From: Kyrpidia sp.
GTDB taxonomy: Bacteria; Bacillota; Bacilli; Kyrpidiales; Kyrpidiaceae
DNA length: 64,000 nucleotides
Direction: 5' to 3'
NCBI GenBank assembly: GCA_029960885.1
Contig: JASBVV010000054.1
Coordinates: 1 to 64,000 of the forward strand
The stretch's first letter is position 1. Each line of letters starts with the position of its first letter. Of the stretch, positions 33,981-42,653 are shown in pieces. The position numbers and the translations under genes are program-made. The notes under the pieces were generated by a model. That model ran no database searches. It had not been told where the DNA came from and worked only from the letters and a program-made list of their open reading frames with translations.

Positions 33981-34652
33981 ATGGGCCTGTTCAAACGATT
34001 GCGGGACATCAGTCTCGCCAATATCAACGCGATGCTGGATCGGGTCGAGGATCCGGTCAAGTTGCTGGATCAGTATTTGCGCGATATGGAAGAGGACCTG
34101 AAAGATGCCGAGGAAGCGGTGGCCAAGGCCATCGCCGTGGAAAAGAAACTGAAAGCCCAGTATGAAGAGGCGCAGAGCCTCGCCGACAAGCGGGCAAAAC
34201 AGGCGGAAGAAGCGGTCTTGGCCGGCAACGATGACCTGGCCAGGCGGGCGCTGGCGGATAAACGGGAGCAGGAAACCAAAGCGAGAGATTTTCAGAGCCA
34301 GTATGAAGCGGCGAAAGCCAACGCCGACACGCTGCGGGAAAAGCTCGCCGAGATGAAAGAAGAAATCGGCAAGATGCGGAACAAACGGGATACCTTGGTG
34401 GCTCGGGCCCAGACTGCGAAAGCCCAGAAAGAAATCAGCCAGGCCATGTCCGGGATCGGAAGCGATAACGCCGTGCGGGGTTTCCAAAGGATGGAGGAAA
34501 AAGTGCTCCAACTGGAGGCCGAGGCCGAAGCTTCCGGCGAGGTGTATCGAAAGGAACGGTCCCTGGACGACGAATTCAACGAATTTCGGCGAAACGCCGA
34601 TGTGGAAGACGAACTGGCCGCACTGAAAGCGAAGTTGAACAAGGCCAACTGA
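33981..34652 (+). CDS. pspA: PspA/IM30 (LiaH/Vipp1) family protein
   Basis: The 223-residue, almost entirely coiled-coil protein starts MGLFKRLRDISLANINAMLD, the amphipathic membrane-binding helix, and continues VEDPVKLLDQYLRDMEEDLK and long Glu/Lys/Ala helices, as in all ESCRT-III-like PspA proteins. They form oligomers that stabilise damaged membranes. ATG 33981 follows GGGGGAGA. It heads an island with DUF350, DUF4178 and DUF4247 genes, with a terminator-like hairpin directly after it, so pspA may be made in excess of the rest. Confidence 0.95.
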   Translation: MGLFKRLRDISLANINAMLDRVEDPVKLLDQYLRDMEEDLKDAEEAVAKAIAVEKKLKAQYEEAQSLADKRAKQAEEAVLAGNDDLARRALADKREQETKARDFQSQYEAAKANADTLREKLAEMKEEIGKMRNKRDTLVARAQTAKAQKEISQAMSGIGSDNAVRGFQRMEEKVLQLEAEAEASGEVYRKERSLDDEFNEFRRNADVEDELAALKAKLNKAN

Positions 34653-34672
34653 AGCCTGTTTTGAAACGGGAG

Positions 34673-34700
34673 AAACGGGGAGACGGCGATCTCCCCGTTT
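34673..34700 (+). terminator. Terminator-like hairpin inside the PspA island
   Basis: AAACGGGGAGA (34673-34683) pairs perfectly with TCTCCCCGTTT (34690-34700), followed by TCTT and then the ribosome site of the next gene. Partial readthrough would explain how downstream genes are expressed; no separate promoter is visible between. Confidence 0.75.
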
Positions 34701-34722
34701 TCTTAAGGAGGGGTCTCTCCCG

Positions 34723-35133
34723 TTGACGCTAACCGTCCATCAGCTGTTGACCATGGGATTCTGGTTCATCCTGTTCATGGCCCTTCTTTTCGTACTCATG
34801 GCCGTGGATGTCACCATCACCCGATACAATGATTTTGAACTGATCAGGCAAGGGCGCACCGCGGTTGCCCTGCGCTTGGTCTGCAAACTGTCGGCGCACG
34901 CGCTGATCATCACCCGGTCGATGATGGTCAGCCAAGTGGTGTGGGACGCCGTGGTCATCTCGGCCTACGCGTTTGTCCTGTTGCTCATCGTCCAGTGGCT
35001 GTTCGACCTGTTGATGAAACGCGCGTTTCGTATCGACATGAGCCGGAACATTGCGGAGAACCATATGCCCAGTGCCCTGTTGTCCGGATTCCTTCACGTG
35101 GTCGGGGCCGTGATTCTGATGGGATCCATGTAA
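34723..35133 (+). CDS. DUF350-family membrane protein
   Basis: The 136-residue protein has four hydrophobic segments (FWFILFMALLFVLMAVDVTI; AYAFVLLLIVQWLFDLL; LLSGFLHVVGAVILMGSM), the DUF350 pattern. TTG 34723 is the start, preceded by AAGGAGGGG. DUF350 proteins often sit with PspA, DUF4178 and spermidine-synthase-like genes and are proposed parts of a membrane-stress module; their activity is unknown. Confidence 0.78.
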   Translation: MTLTVHQLLTMGFWFILFMALLFVLMAVDVTITRYNDFELIRQGRTAVALRLVCKLSAHALIITRSMMVSQVVWDAVVISAYAFVLLLIVQWLFDLLMKRAFRIDMSRNIAENHMPSALLSGFLHVVGAVILMGSM

Positions 35134-35146
35134 AGGAGGGACGCGG

Positions 35147-35659
35147 ATGTCGATGTGGAAAAGAGTCTCAGACCTGATCCGTTCCAGGGATCCCCGCCCT
35201 CCGGCCGTACAAAAGACGTGGTTTACCCTGCGGCCGGGAGATATTGTCCAGGTGGAGCTGACGGAGTATATCATCGAAGCCGCCGCGGCGTTCAATCCCA
35301 TCCAGAGCGTGCATTATGTCCTCCGGGACGGTCACGCTTACCGCCACCTGGTGGTGGAGCGCGCCGAGGGCCTGATATTCCGCCTGTACGAAACCTTGGA
35401 CGGACGGCTGGACAATGTCGACGAGATCCCGGAGACCGTTGAGCTCGACGGAATCCGCTACCATTTGGAGTCCCGGCAGGAGTCGCCGGCGTGGGTGGAT
35501 GGTCCGATGCATCTGGTGCACGGGGATACGGTATACATCTGGAACCACCAAAGTGACGACCGCCGCCTGTTCCGGGTCGAATGGCAGAATGGAAAATCTT
35601 GGTTTGGCCTGGGCCGCTTCACAGAAGCATTTGACGCAAGGATCGTCGCCGGCACATGA
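35147..35659 (+). CDS. DUF4178-family protein
   Basis: The 170-residue soluble beta-rich protein carries RPGDIVQVELTEYIIEAAAA, VVERAEGLIFRLYETLDGRL and HQSDDRRLFRVEWQNGKSWF, resembling DUF4178 from memory. It sits in the PspA island; ATG 35147 follows AAAGGAGGGA and its stop overlaps the next start as ATGA. The biochemical role is unknown. Confidence 0.72.
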   Translation: MSMWKRVSDLIRSRDPRPPAVQKTWFTLRPGDIVQVELTEYIIEAAAAFNPIQSVHYVLRDGHAYRHLVVERAEGLIFRLYETLDGRLDNVDEIPETVELDGIRYHLESRQESPAWVDGPMHLVHGDTVYIWNHQSDDRRLFRVEWQNGKSWFGLGRFTEAFDARIVAGT

Positions 35660-36393
35660 TTCGGCGCAGTTGGAAGAATCGCTCTTTGCGCCTGTTCGCC
35701 CTTTTGGCCCTGGCCTTTTCCGTTCTGTTGGCCGGCTGCGGCATTGACTCCTACGTCTCGAAAAACTATCAGTTTCAATCCGCCGCGGACCAGGGGCAGA
35801 CCCTGCAAAAAGTCTACCGGGCGGAGAATAAGTCTGTTCCCGAGGTGGCCCGCGAGCTGGAGGCTCAGGAGAAGCCGGACGACGTCTCCAAAGAATCCAC
35901 CCAGGAGATGTTTCTTGCGTATCCGGACCGTTTGGTGCATCTGCAGCAAGATCCCGCCCGGCCCCAGGACACTGTCATCGAGATTGACGACCGCCAATTC
36001 GTCAAAGACAACTATGACCCGTCCTTCCTGGAAGGATTCCTGCTGGCGTCCACCCTGGACCGGATATTCGGAGGCGGCTGGCACTTCGGCGGCGGACATT
36101 ACGGGCATTACCGGGGATATGAACGCAATCCGGATTATACCCCCAACCCGCCCACGGGACCTCCTGCAGCCAAGAAGACCTCCCTGGAGATTCCGAAGAC
36201 GGTGGCCGGTTCGGGCACCTTCACTCGAAGGAGCGACCTTCCTTCCTCGCCATCCATCTCCGGGGCGGACGCGGCCGGATCCCCGTCCAAAGGGAGCCAG
36301 GGGATTTCATCCTCCGAATCCCGGCCGTCCCGGGGCTTTTCCACCCCGCCGAAAACGCGATCGGGAACCGGATCATTCACCCGGCGACGATGA
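35656..36393 (+). CDS. DUF4247-family lipoprotein
   Basis: The 245-residue protein has a lipoprotein signal peptide with lipobox LLAGCGID (Cys 29), then a conserved N-terminal part (SYVSKNYQFQSAADQGQTLQ, VHLQQDPARPQDTVIEIDDR) resembling DUF4247. A GGGWHFGGGHYGHYRGYE Gly/His/Tyr-rich segment follows, then a long Ser/Pro/Gly tail ending SGTGSFTRRR. The tail repeats the GSGTFTRR pattern seen near residue 190. It would be anchored on the outer face of the membrane, giving the island an external component. Confidence 0.75.
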   Translation: MIRRSWKNRSLRLFALLALAFSVLLAGCGIDSYVSKNYQFQSAADQGQTLQKVYRAENKSVPEVARELEAQEKPDDVSKESTQEMFLAYPDRLVHLQQDPARPQDTVIEIDDRQFVKDNYDPSFLEGFLLASTLDRIFGGGWHFGGGHYGHYRGYERNPDYTPNPPTGPPAAKKTSLEIPKTVAGSGTFTRRSDLPSSPSISGADAAGSPSKGSQGISSSESRPSRGFSTPPKTRSGTGSFTRRR

Positions 36394-36398
36394 CCGCA

Positions 36399-36437
36399 GG
36401 GCCGGCACCGAAGCGCATCGGCTTCGCGCGCCGGCCC
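36399..36437. terminator. Hairpin between DUF4247 and lutC
   Basis: GGGCCGGC (36399-36406) pairs with GCCGGCCC (36430-36437), with an inner GAAGC/GCTTC stem. It separates two convergent transcription units. Confidence 0.6.
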
Positions 36438-36456
36438 CGGGTTTGTCCCCGGGAGG

Positions 36457-37167
36457 TCAGCGATCCTCGAGAACCAAGGCGTACACCCGGCCCGGTCCGT
36501 GGACCCCGATCGTCAGGTCATTTTCAATGTCCGCCGTGCGGCTGGGGCCGGTGATGAAATTGAGAGAGGAAGATAACCCCCGTTCCACCGCCTCCCGCAT
36601 AACCCGGGTCAACCGCGGCACCACCCGGGATGCGGGTACCAGGGCAAGATAGGCCGGCGGCAAGAGGCTGACCGACCGCGGCGTGTCGCCTCCGGAGAGA
36701 AGGACCACCGTGCCGGGCTCGGCCGCCGCCCAGTGTACCGTCGTGATCCCCAGATCCGCCCGTTGTGCCTCCCGAATCGCCTCTTCCCGATTGACTCCGG
36801 TCCGCCACACGTAGACGGACGCCCCCGCGTCCTTCAGGGCCCGGTCCACCCCCGTCTCATCCAGCAGGGGATCATTCCAGCGCACCACGCGCTGACCTTT
36901 CCATTCCCCGAGAATCTCCGCGGCCCGTGCCGCCGCCCGGTCCGCACTCACCACATCCGCCTCGCCGCCGAGGGCGCGCCAATTCGCCAAAAACAGTTCC
37001 AGGGCCTTCCCGGGACCGCCTTCCGTCATCTCCGCCAACCCGCGAATGCCCCGCACCTGGGAATCCGGAGCAGACGTCAGGAGCGGACGCCCCAACGCTT
37101 CCGCCACGCGTCCCAAAAACCGCCGCTCCTCCGGGGTGCGACCCGGCGGCGTCACTCGTTCACTCAT
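36457..37167 (-). CDS. lutC: Lactate utilization protein LutC (LUD domain)
   Basis: The 236-residue LUD-domain protein shows VVRWNDPLLDETGVDRALKD, DLGITTVHWAAAEPGTVVLL and SLNFITGPSRTADIENDLTI-type motif with GVHGPGRVYALVLEDR at the end. In B. subtilis LutC, LutB and LutA form an L-lactate oxidation complex feeding electrons to quinone. The start overlaps the end of lutB by 8 bases. Confidence 0.92.
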   Translation of the reverse strand: MSERVTPPGRTPEERRFLGRVAEALGRPLLTSAPDSQVRGIRGLAEMTEGGPGKALELFLANWRALGGEADVVSADRAAARAAEILGEWKGQRVVRWNDPLLDETGVDRALKDAGASVYVWRTGVNREEAIREAQRADLGITTVHWAAAEPGTVVLLSGGDTPRSVSLLPPAYLALVPASRVVPRLTRVMREAVERGLSSSLNFITGPSRTADIENDLTIGVHGPGRVYALVLEDR

Positions 37168-38602
37168 CCGCGGCGCCCCCTTTTTGTCCGGTCTCGGCGG
37201 CCAATTCCGGCCAAAGGTCCCGAAACGATTTGGGCGCCACCGCGGGAAAATCCCGGCTTTCCGTCCATCCCGCCAGTCCGGGAAGCCGCGCGGAGAGATG
37301 GCGGTCTTTGACCAACGGCCGCTGGAGCGCCACCGCCGTTTTCAGCGCCAGACGGAACCGTCCGGGGTTCGTGAACGTGCGCCGAAACAGCCGAAAAGCC
37401 AGGCGCTCGCCGGAGGGCGTCTTCCCCGCGGCCACATACCGGGCCCGGTGGCGCACCAACATGTCGTGCAAGGGGATTTTCACCGGACAGGCCTCATAAC
37501 AAGCCGCACACAGCGATGAGGCATAGGGGAGATCCCCCCATTTGTCCAAGTCGTCCGTGAGGAGCGGCGTGATCACCGCACCGATGGGGCCCGGATAAAC
37601 CCAGCCGTAGGCGTGGCCCCCGATCTGCCGGTAGACGGGGCAGACATTGAGGCAGGCTCCGCAGCGGATGCAATGCAGGGCTTCCCGAAATTTCGAGTCC
37701 CGAAGGATGCGACTGCGGCCGTTATCCACGATGACCAAATGAAACTCTTCCGGCCCGTCCACCTCCCCTTCCCGCCTGGGGCCGGTGATCACCGTGACGT
37801 AACTGGTCAGCTTTTGCCCGGTCCCGCTGCGGGGAAGCAGGTGCATCATCACTTCGAGATCCTCAAAAGTGGGCACCACCCGCTCCATCCCCATGACGGC
37901 GATGTGCACCGGTGGAAGAGTGGTCACCATCCGCCCGTTTCCCTCGTTGGTGAACAGCACCACCGACCCGGTCTCCGCCACGGCGAAGTTGCAGCCGGTG
38001 ACCCCGATGTCCCCGTTCAAAAACTCCTCCCGGAGTTTTTGCCGGGCAAACGCCGTCAACGTCCCCGTATCGTCGGCCAACGGACGACCCGCCACACCGG
38101 CGAACAACTCCGCGATCTGGCGGCGGTTCTTATGTATGGCCGGAGCGATGATGTGAGAGGGCGTCTCGTGAGCCAGTTGGATGATGTACTCCCCGAGGTC
38201 TGTCTCCACCACTCGAACCCCGATTTCTTCCAGGGCCTGATTCAGATGGATCTCCTCGGACATCATGGATTTCGATTTGATCACCGACCGCGCCCGGCGT
38301 TCCCTGACAATTCCCGCAACGACCCGCACCGCGTCTTCCGCCGTATCGCACAGGTGCACCCGGCCGCCCCGGTCTTTCACGCGGTCGATCAATTGGCCCA
38401 GGTAGTAATCCAAATGGGCCAGTGTATGAGCACGGATCGCCCGGCCCCGTTCCCTCCACGCTTCCCAATCCCCGAGCGAACGCTGGGCCAGCGCCTTGCC
38501 GCCAAAAAATTTGTTGGTGGTGGTTTTTACGGCCCCGCGAAGAAAATCGTCCTTCAGGGCCAGAGCCGCCCGTTCTTTCATCGTCTTTGGCTGCACCGTC
38601 AT
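37160..38602 (-). CDS. lutB: Lactate utilization iron-sulfur protein LutB
   Basis: The 480-residue protein has an N-terminal LUD domain (KSKSMMSEEIHLNQALEEIG, GVTGCNFAVAETGSVVLFTN) and two 4Fe-4S motifs, CIRCGACLNVCPVY near residue 308 and CAACYEACPVKIPLHDM near residue 358. ATG 38602 follows GGAGGAGGGG and overlaps the lutA stop as ATGA. It is the electron-carrying subunit of the Lut complex. Confidence 0.93.
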   Translation of the reverse strand: MTVQPKTMKERAALALKDDFLRGAVKTTTNKFFGGKALAQRSLGDWEAWRERGRAIRAHTLAHLDYYLGQLIDRVKDRGGRVHLCDTAEDAVRVVAGIVRERRARSVIKSKSMMSEEIHLNQALEEIGVRVVETDLGEYIIQLAHETPSHIIAPAIHKNRRQIAELFAGVAGRPLADDTGTLTAFARQKLREEFLNGDIGVTGCNFAVAETGSVVLFTNEGNGRMVTTLPPVHIAVMGMERVVPTFEDLEVMMHLLPRSGTGQKLTSYVTVITGPRREGEVDGPEEFHLVIVDNGRSRILRDSKFREALHCIRCGACLNVCPVYRQIGGHAYGWVYPGPIGAVITPLLTDDLDKWGDLPYASSLCAACYEACPVKIPLHDMLVRHRARYVAAGKTPSGERLAFRLFRRTFTNPGRFRLALKTAVALQRPLVKDRHLSARLPGLAGWTESRDFPAVAPKSFRDLWPELAAETGQKGGAADE

Positions 38603-39324
38603 CGCCCCCCCTCCTCCAGCAGTTGCGCCAGATGCATGACTCGCACCGGTGAACCGAGCCGCCGGAGCCGGCCCTGAATATTCATCAGGCACCCCATGTC
38701 CGTCCCCACCAGGAGATCGGCCCCGGTTTCCTCCACGCGGCGCACTTTGTCCGTCGCAATGGCTGCGGATACGTCGCCCATTTTCACCGAGAATGTCCCG
38801 CCGAACCCGCAGCATTCTTCCGCAAAGGGCAGTTCAGCCAATTCCAGGTCCCGGACGTGCCGCAAGAGCCGCAGCGGGGCGTCTCCAACCCCCATCAACC
38901 GGGAGGCGTGGCAGGACGGGTGGTACGTCGCCCGTCCCGGGTATCGGGCGCCCACATCCTCAATCCCCAGGACCTGAACGAGGAACTGGCTGAGTTCATA
39001 AATTCTGCCTTTCAGATTCCCGACCTGTTCCAACCGGGCAGGATCATCGGCAAACAGTTCTTCATATCCGTGCACCACCATCCCGCCGCACGATCCGGAT
39101 GGACTGACAATGTACTCGCTGGACGAAAAGGCATCCAGCCAGGTCTCGGCCACCGCCCGGGCCTCGGGATGGTATCCGGCATTGAAGGCGGGTTGGCCGC
39201 AGCAGATCTGATTTTCCGGAAAATCGACATCCACCCCGAGCCGGCGAAGGAGCCGGACCGTGCTCACCCCGACCTCGGGGAACAAGCTGTCCACCAGGCA
39301 GGTGACAAAGAAAGAGATCCGCAC
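38599..39324 (-). CDS. lutA: Lactate utilization protein LutA (CCG-domain)
   Basis: The 241-residue protein has two cysteine-rich CCG motifs, ENQICCGQPAFNAGYHPEAR and FAEECCGFGGTFSVKM, typical of LutA/GlcF and heterodisulfide-reductase-like subunits. It heads the lutABC operon. No regulator (LutR/LldR) and no lactate permease are adjacent in the window. Confidence 0.93.
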   Translation of the reverse strand: MRISFFVTCLVDSLFPEVGVSTVRLLRRLGVDVDFPENQICCGQPAFNAGYHPEARAVAETWLDAFSSSEYIVSPSGSCGGMVVHGYEELFADDPARLEQVGNLKGRIYELSQFLVQVLGIEDVGARYPGRATYHPSCHASRLMGVGDAPLRLLRHVRDLELAELPFAEECCGFGGTFSVKMGDVSAAIATDKVRRVEETGADLLVGTDMGCLMNIQGRLRRLGSPVRVMHLAQLLEEGGR

Positions 39325-39405
39325 TCTCTCACCCCCTGATCTGATCCTTCAGACAAGGGTATTGTATCACACGGCATCCGCGGGAGGTTTCCTGCGGACG
39401 GCCGC

Positions 39406-40260
39406 CTACCGCAGCCCCGATTCGAGCCCGAGAGAACGGCGCCATCCCACCCGCCGACCGGCCGCCAGGGCCACGATCCCGTAAACCAGCGCGGCGGTGA
39501 GCACGATGGATGCTCCGGAAGCCACGTTCAAATAGTAGGAAGCGTACAAACCGGCCACGGCGCTGAAAAGAGCCACCCCGACGGCAATGGCGATCATCTG
39601 GGCCATGCTTCGGGCGACCTGCCACGCGGTGGCGGCGGGAATGACCAGCAGGGCGGTCACCAGGATCACTCCGACGGTCTGCATGGCCGCCACCACCCCG
39701 ATCCCGATCAAGGCCAAAAACCCGTTCTCCAACCAATCCACGGGCAAACCGGCCGCCCGGGCTCCTTCCGGATCAAAGGAAAGAAAAACCATGTGACGAT
39801 AAAATACCGACAGGAACACCGCCACCAACCCCAGGACGGTCAGCACCGCAACCAGATCCCCGGTGCGCAAAGCCAGAACATCTCCGAACAGGTAAGCGGA
39901 CAGATCGGTGGTATACCATTTGACCACGCTGATGAGCAGGACCCCCAGAGCCAGGGAGACGGAAAAGACGATGCCCACCGCCGTGTCCATTCGGCTGCGC
40001 CGCCGTCCGCCGATCCGCGCAATCAGCAGGGCGAGTCCCACGGTGTAGGCGCTTCCGAACACATAGAGATTCCACCCCAGGGCATACGCCAAGGCCAGCC
40101 CCCCGAGCGACCCGTGAGCAAGTCCCTCGCCGATGAAAGACATCCCCCGGAGAACGACAAACACCCCGAGAAGTGCCGCCAGGACCCCCACCGCCGCCGA
40201 CCCGATCAGGGCCCGCCACATGAAATCAAACTGAAAAGGAGCCAAGAGAAACATCTCCAC
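39406..40260 (-). CDS. znuB: Zinc ABC transporter permease (ZnuB type)
   Basis: The 284-residue polytopic protein (about eight segments) shows FVVLRGMSFIGEGLAHGSLG near residue 38 and LVTALLVIPAATAWQVARSM near residue 200, the ABC-3 family signatures for Zn/Mn permeases. It starts with GTG 40260 (or ATG 40254) and overlaps znuC by about 35 bases, so it is the third gene of the leftward znuACB unit. The Zur-like box at the operon head argues for zinc. Confidence 0.92.
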   Translation of the reverse strand: MEMFLLAPFQFDFMWRALIGSAAVGVLAALLGVFVVLRGMSFIGEGLAHGSLGGLALAYALGWNLYVFGSAYTVGLALLIARIGGRRRSRMDTAVGIVFSVSLALGVLLISVVKWYTTDLSAYLFGDVLALRTGDLVAVLTVLGLVAVFLSVFYRHMVFLSFDPEGARAAGLPVDWLENGFLALIGIGVVAAMQTVGVILVTALLVIPAATAWQVARSMAQMIAIAVGVALFSAVAGLYASYYLNVASGASIVLTAALVYGIVALAAGRRVGWRRSLGLESGLR

Positions 40261-41011
40261 GCCCCCTCTCCTCGCCGCCCGTCTCCGTCCCGGCCGGAAT
40301 GCCGAAGGTCTCGGCCAGAGTTCCCCGGCGCCGGATCTCCTCCAATGTTCCCCGCCCCACCAACCGGCGGTTGACGCACCAGATACGGTCGAAGCATTTC
40401 AACCGGGCCGGCTCCAGGTCGTGGGTCACTTGAACCAACGTCACACCGTCTTCCCGCAGTTGTTCCAGGAGCCGTTCCATCACTTCCCGGGTCGGCGCAT
40501 CCAGCCCGGTCACCGGCTCATCGAGAAGCCACACCGGCGCCTGACGCACCAAAGCACGGGCAATCAACACCCGCTGCCTCTGGCCGCCCGAGAGACTGCC
40601 GAAAGGCCGGTCCCGCCCGGCAAGCATATCGACCGCCTTCAAGGCTTCCTCCGCTGTCATCCGTTCGCGTTGCCCGAGCCGCTTCGGCCGGATCCCCCGG
40701 TGAAGAAACCCCATCGCCACAACATCCCACACGGTCACCGGCATATCGAGGCCCACCACCTGGGATTGCGGGACATAGGCCACCCGGGACGGGGGATGGC
40801 CGGGCGTCACCCGGTCTCCCGCCACTTCGACCCGCCCGACCACGTGCGGTACCAGACCGAGCATCACTTTCAGCAGGGTACTCTTGCCGGCGCCGTTGGG
40901 TCCCACCACGGCAATTCGCTCCCCGGCCGCCGCCTCCGCCGAGAGTTCCGTGAGGATCGCTTCTCGCGCGTAAGCGGCATGGACGCCCTCCAGTCGAACC
41001 ATGGCACTCAT
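40226..41011 (-). CDS. znuC: Zinc ABC transporter ATPase (ZnuC type)
   Basis: The 261-residue ATPase has Walker A VGPNGAGKSTLLKVMLG, signature LSGGQRQRVLIARALVRQ, Walker B VWLLDEPVTGLDAPTRE and the H-loop VTHDLEP. ATG 41011 overlaps the znuA stop as ATGA. It powers the znu importer. Confidence 0.93.
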   Translation of the reverse strand: MSAMVRLEGVHAAYAREAILTELSAEAAAGERIAVVGPNGAGKSTLLKVMLGLVPHVVGRVEVAGDRVTPGHPPSRVAYVPQSQVVGLDMPVTVWDVVAMGFLHRGIRPKRLGQRERMTAEEALKAVDMLAGRDRPFGSLSGGQRQRVLIARALVRQAPVWLLDEPVTGLDAPTREVMERLLEQLREDGVTLVQVTHDLEPARLKCFDRIWCVNRRLVGRGTLEEIRRRGTLAETFGIPAGTETGGEERGRGDVSLGSFSV

Positions 41012-41952
41012 GGGGTTGACCTCTCCTTCAGCGCGTTCACGATGGTCTGGACATCGAATTTCATCATCTCGAGGTATGTGGCCGCCCCCCGTGCGCCCAC
41101 GGTGTCGTCCAAAAGGCCGTCCACATAGCGGACGCCGGCATCTTCCGCCAAGCGCTGAACCAGTTTCGGATTGAAGCCCGCTTCTCCAAACACCGCAGGC
41201 ACGTGCCGCCGGCGAATCGTTTGGACCATGTTCGCATAATCCTGAGGCGACGGTTCGGCCTGATCCGACGACACGAGATACATGTAATCCAACCCGTATT
41301 CTTTACAAAAATAAGGCCAGGCGTCGTGGAACACCACCATGGTGCGCCGGTCGGCGGGAATCTGGCCGATCTGCGAACGGATCCATCCGTCGAGTTCCCT
41401 GAGTTGGCCGATGTACGCCTGGGCTCGGGTCCGGTACTCCTGGGCGCCCGCCGGATCCACCCGGGACAGGGCGTCCCGGATCTTTTCCACGTAATGCACC
41501 GCATAGGTCGGGGCCAGCCACATATGGGGATTGCCCGCCCCTTCCCCGCCTTCGCCCCGGCCCGAAACCGGCAGGCCGTCCGAAAGGGTGACCACTTCGA
41601 GATCCGAGCGGCCGCCGCTCCGGATGAGTTTTTGTATATACGTCTCTTCTCCGAGACCGTTGGCGATAAACAATCGGGCCCCCGAGACCGTGCGCACGTC
41701 GGCCGGAGTGGGGGCATAATCATGGGGATCCGCTCCAGGCGGCACCAAAGCGGTCACATTCACCCGATCGCCGCCCACCTGCCGGATCAGATCGGCCAAA
41801 GGCGTGATGCTCGTCACCACCTGGACACCGGCGGCATGGTCCACCGTGCCGCCGGAGGGGCCGGGAGCAGAGAGGCCCGCCCCGCACCCGGCGAGAAACA
41901 CCGACACAAGAGCAACCACGAGCCGCGAAAATCGCCGACCGGCACGACCCAT
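41008..41952 (-). CDS. znuA: Zinc-binding lipoprotein (ZnuA/cluster 9 family)
   Basis: The 314-residue protein has a lipobox (VSVFLAGCGAG, Cys about 22) and the metal-ligand segments DPHDYAPTPADVRTVSG, NPHMWLAPTYAV, VVFHDAWPYFCKEYG and VFGEAGFN, the cluster-9 solute-binding fold for Zn or Mn. There is no His-rich loop. ATG 41952 follows AGGAGGG. It is the first gene after the promoter and Zur-like box. Confidence 0.92.
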   Translation of the reverse strand: MGRAGRRFSRLVVALVSVFLAGCGAGLSAPGPSGGTVDHAAGVQVVTSITPLADLIRQVGGDRVNVTALVPPGADPHDYAPTPADVRTVSGARLFIANGLGEETYIQKLIRSGGRSDLEVVTLSDGLPVSGRGEGGEGAGNPHMWLAPTYAVHYVEKIRDALSRVDPAGAQEYRTRAQAYIGQLRELDGWIRSQIGQIPADRRTMVVFHDAWPYFCKEYGLDYMYLVSSDQAEPSPQDYANMVQTIRRRHVPAVFGEAGFNPKLVQRLAEDAGVRYVDGLLDDTVGARGAATYLEMMKFDVQTIVNALKERSTP

Positions 41953-41965
41953 TCCACACCCTCCT

Positions 41966-41986
41966 ATTCGTAATGATTTCGATTTT
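41966..41986 (-). promoter_or_regulatory. Zur-like operator upstream of znuA
   Basis: ATTCGTAATGATTTCGATTTT (reverse AAATCGAAATCATTACGAAT) matches the Bacillus Zur box AAATCGTAATNATTACGATTT with few mismatches. It lies between the promoter at 41999 and the znuA start, where binding would block transcription. A near-identical copy is at 42047. Confidence 0.85.
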
Positions 41987-41998
41987 GGATGCACACCG

Positions 41999-42028
41999 AG
42001 TATAATATGGATAAAGGGAAAGGGTCAA
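41999..42028 (-). promoter_or_regulatory. Promoter of znuACB
   Basis: On the minus strand TTGACC (42028-42023), 18 bases, TATACT (42004-41999). Transcription would start close to the Zur-like box. Confidence 0.65.
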
Positions 42029-42046
42029 AAAGCCCTGATGGCTCTA

Positions 42047-42066
42047 TTTCGTAATGATTTCGATTT
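42047..42066 (+). promoter_or_regulatory. Second Zur-like operator upstream of zur
   Basis: TTTCGTAATGATTTCGATTT shares an identical 19-base core (TTCGTAATGATTTCGATTT) with the first box, 81 bases away. It is next to the divergent regulator gene and may serve autoregulation. Confidence 0.82.
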
Positions 42067-42176
42067 ATCAGTTCCGACCGGCCTTTTTTCGGCCGCGCGC
42101 GGGATCGGACGTTGCAAGCCGGCCGACGATTCGACGGAACCGATGTCAAGACCACAGGGAAAGGACGGGACCGGCG

Positions 42177-42599
42177 GTGGAAGTGGAAGCGTATCTGGAC
42201 CGACTGCGGGACCAAGGATTGAAATTGACCGGACAGCGCCGGTCTATTCTGGAAATCTTGCTGGCCGAGGACAGGTACATGACGGCCAAGGAGCTGATGG
42301 ACCGGATGCAGGAACAGTATCCCCACATCAGTTATGACACCATTTACCGGAATCTCCGGGTGCTCCATAACGAGCACATCATCGAAGAGTCCATGTTCCA
42401 GGACGGGAGCAGCCGATTCCGCATTCGCTGCTATGATCCGCACCACCACCATTTTATTTGTACACGATGCGGGGCCACGATTCCCATCGAGGCCTGTCCC
42501 ATGGAACTTCCGGTTTCGGTGCCCGAGGGATTCCACGTCAGCAGTCACCGGTTCGAGATTTTCGGAGAGTGCGCCCACTGCAGCACTGTAACGAAATGA
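42177..42599 (+). CDS. zur: Fur-family regulator, probable Zur
   Basis: The 140-residue Fur-fold protein has the winged helix (LRDQGLKLTGQRRSILEILL, ISYDTIYRNLRVLHNEHIIE), the metal-site histidines in YDPHHHHFICTRCG and a second CAHC pair at the end (GECAHCSTVTK), the two CxxC motifs that hold structural zinc. It lies beside znuACB with two Zur-like boxes between, so zinc repression is the likely role. GTG 42177 follows AAAGGACGGG; the longer upstream frame runs through the operator and is rejected. Confidence 0.9.
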   Translation: MEVEAYLDRLRDQGLKLTGQRRSILEILLAEDRYMTAKELMDRMQEQYPHISYDTIYRNLRVLHNEHIIEESMFQDGSSRFRIRCYDPHHHHFICTRCGATIPIEACPMELPVSVPEGFHVSSHRFEIFGECAHCSTVTK

Positions 42600-42653
42600 G
42601 GGACGCGTTCGTCTGTATTCTATGGAAACTATTGATGAAGAGGCGGGAAACGG

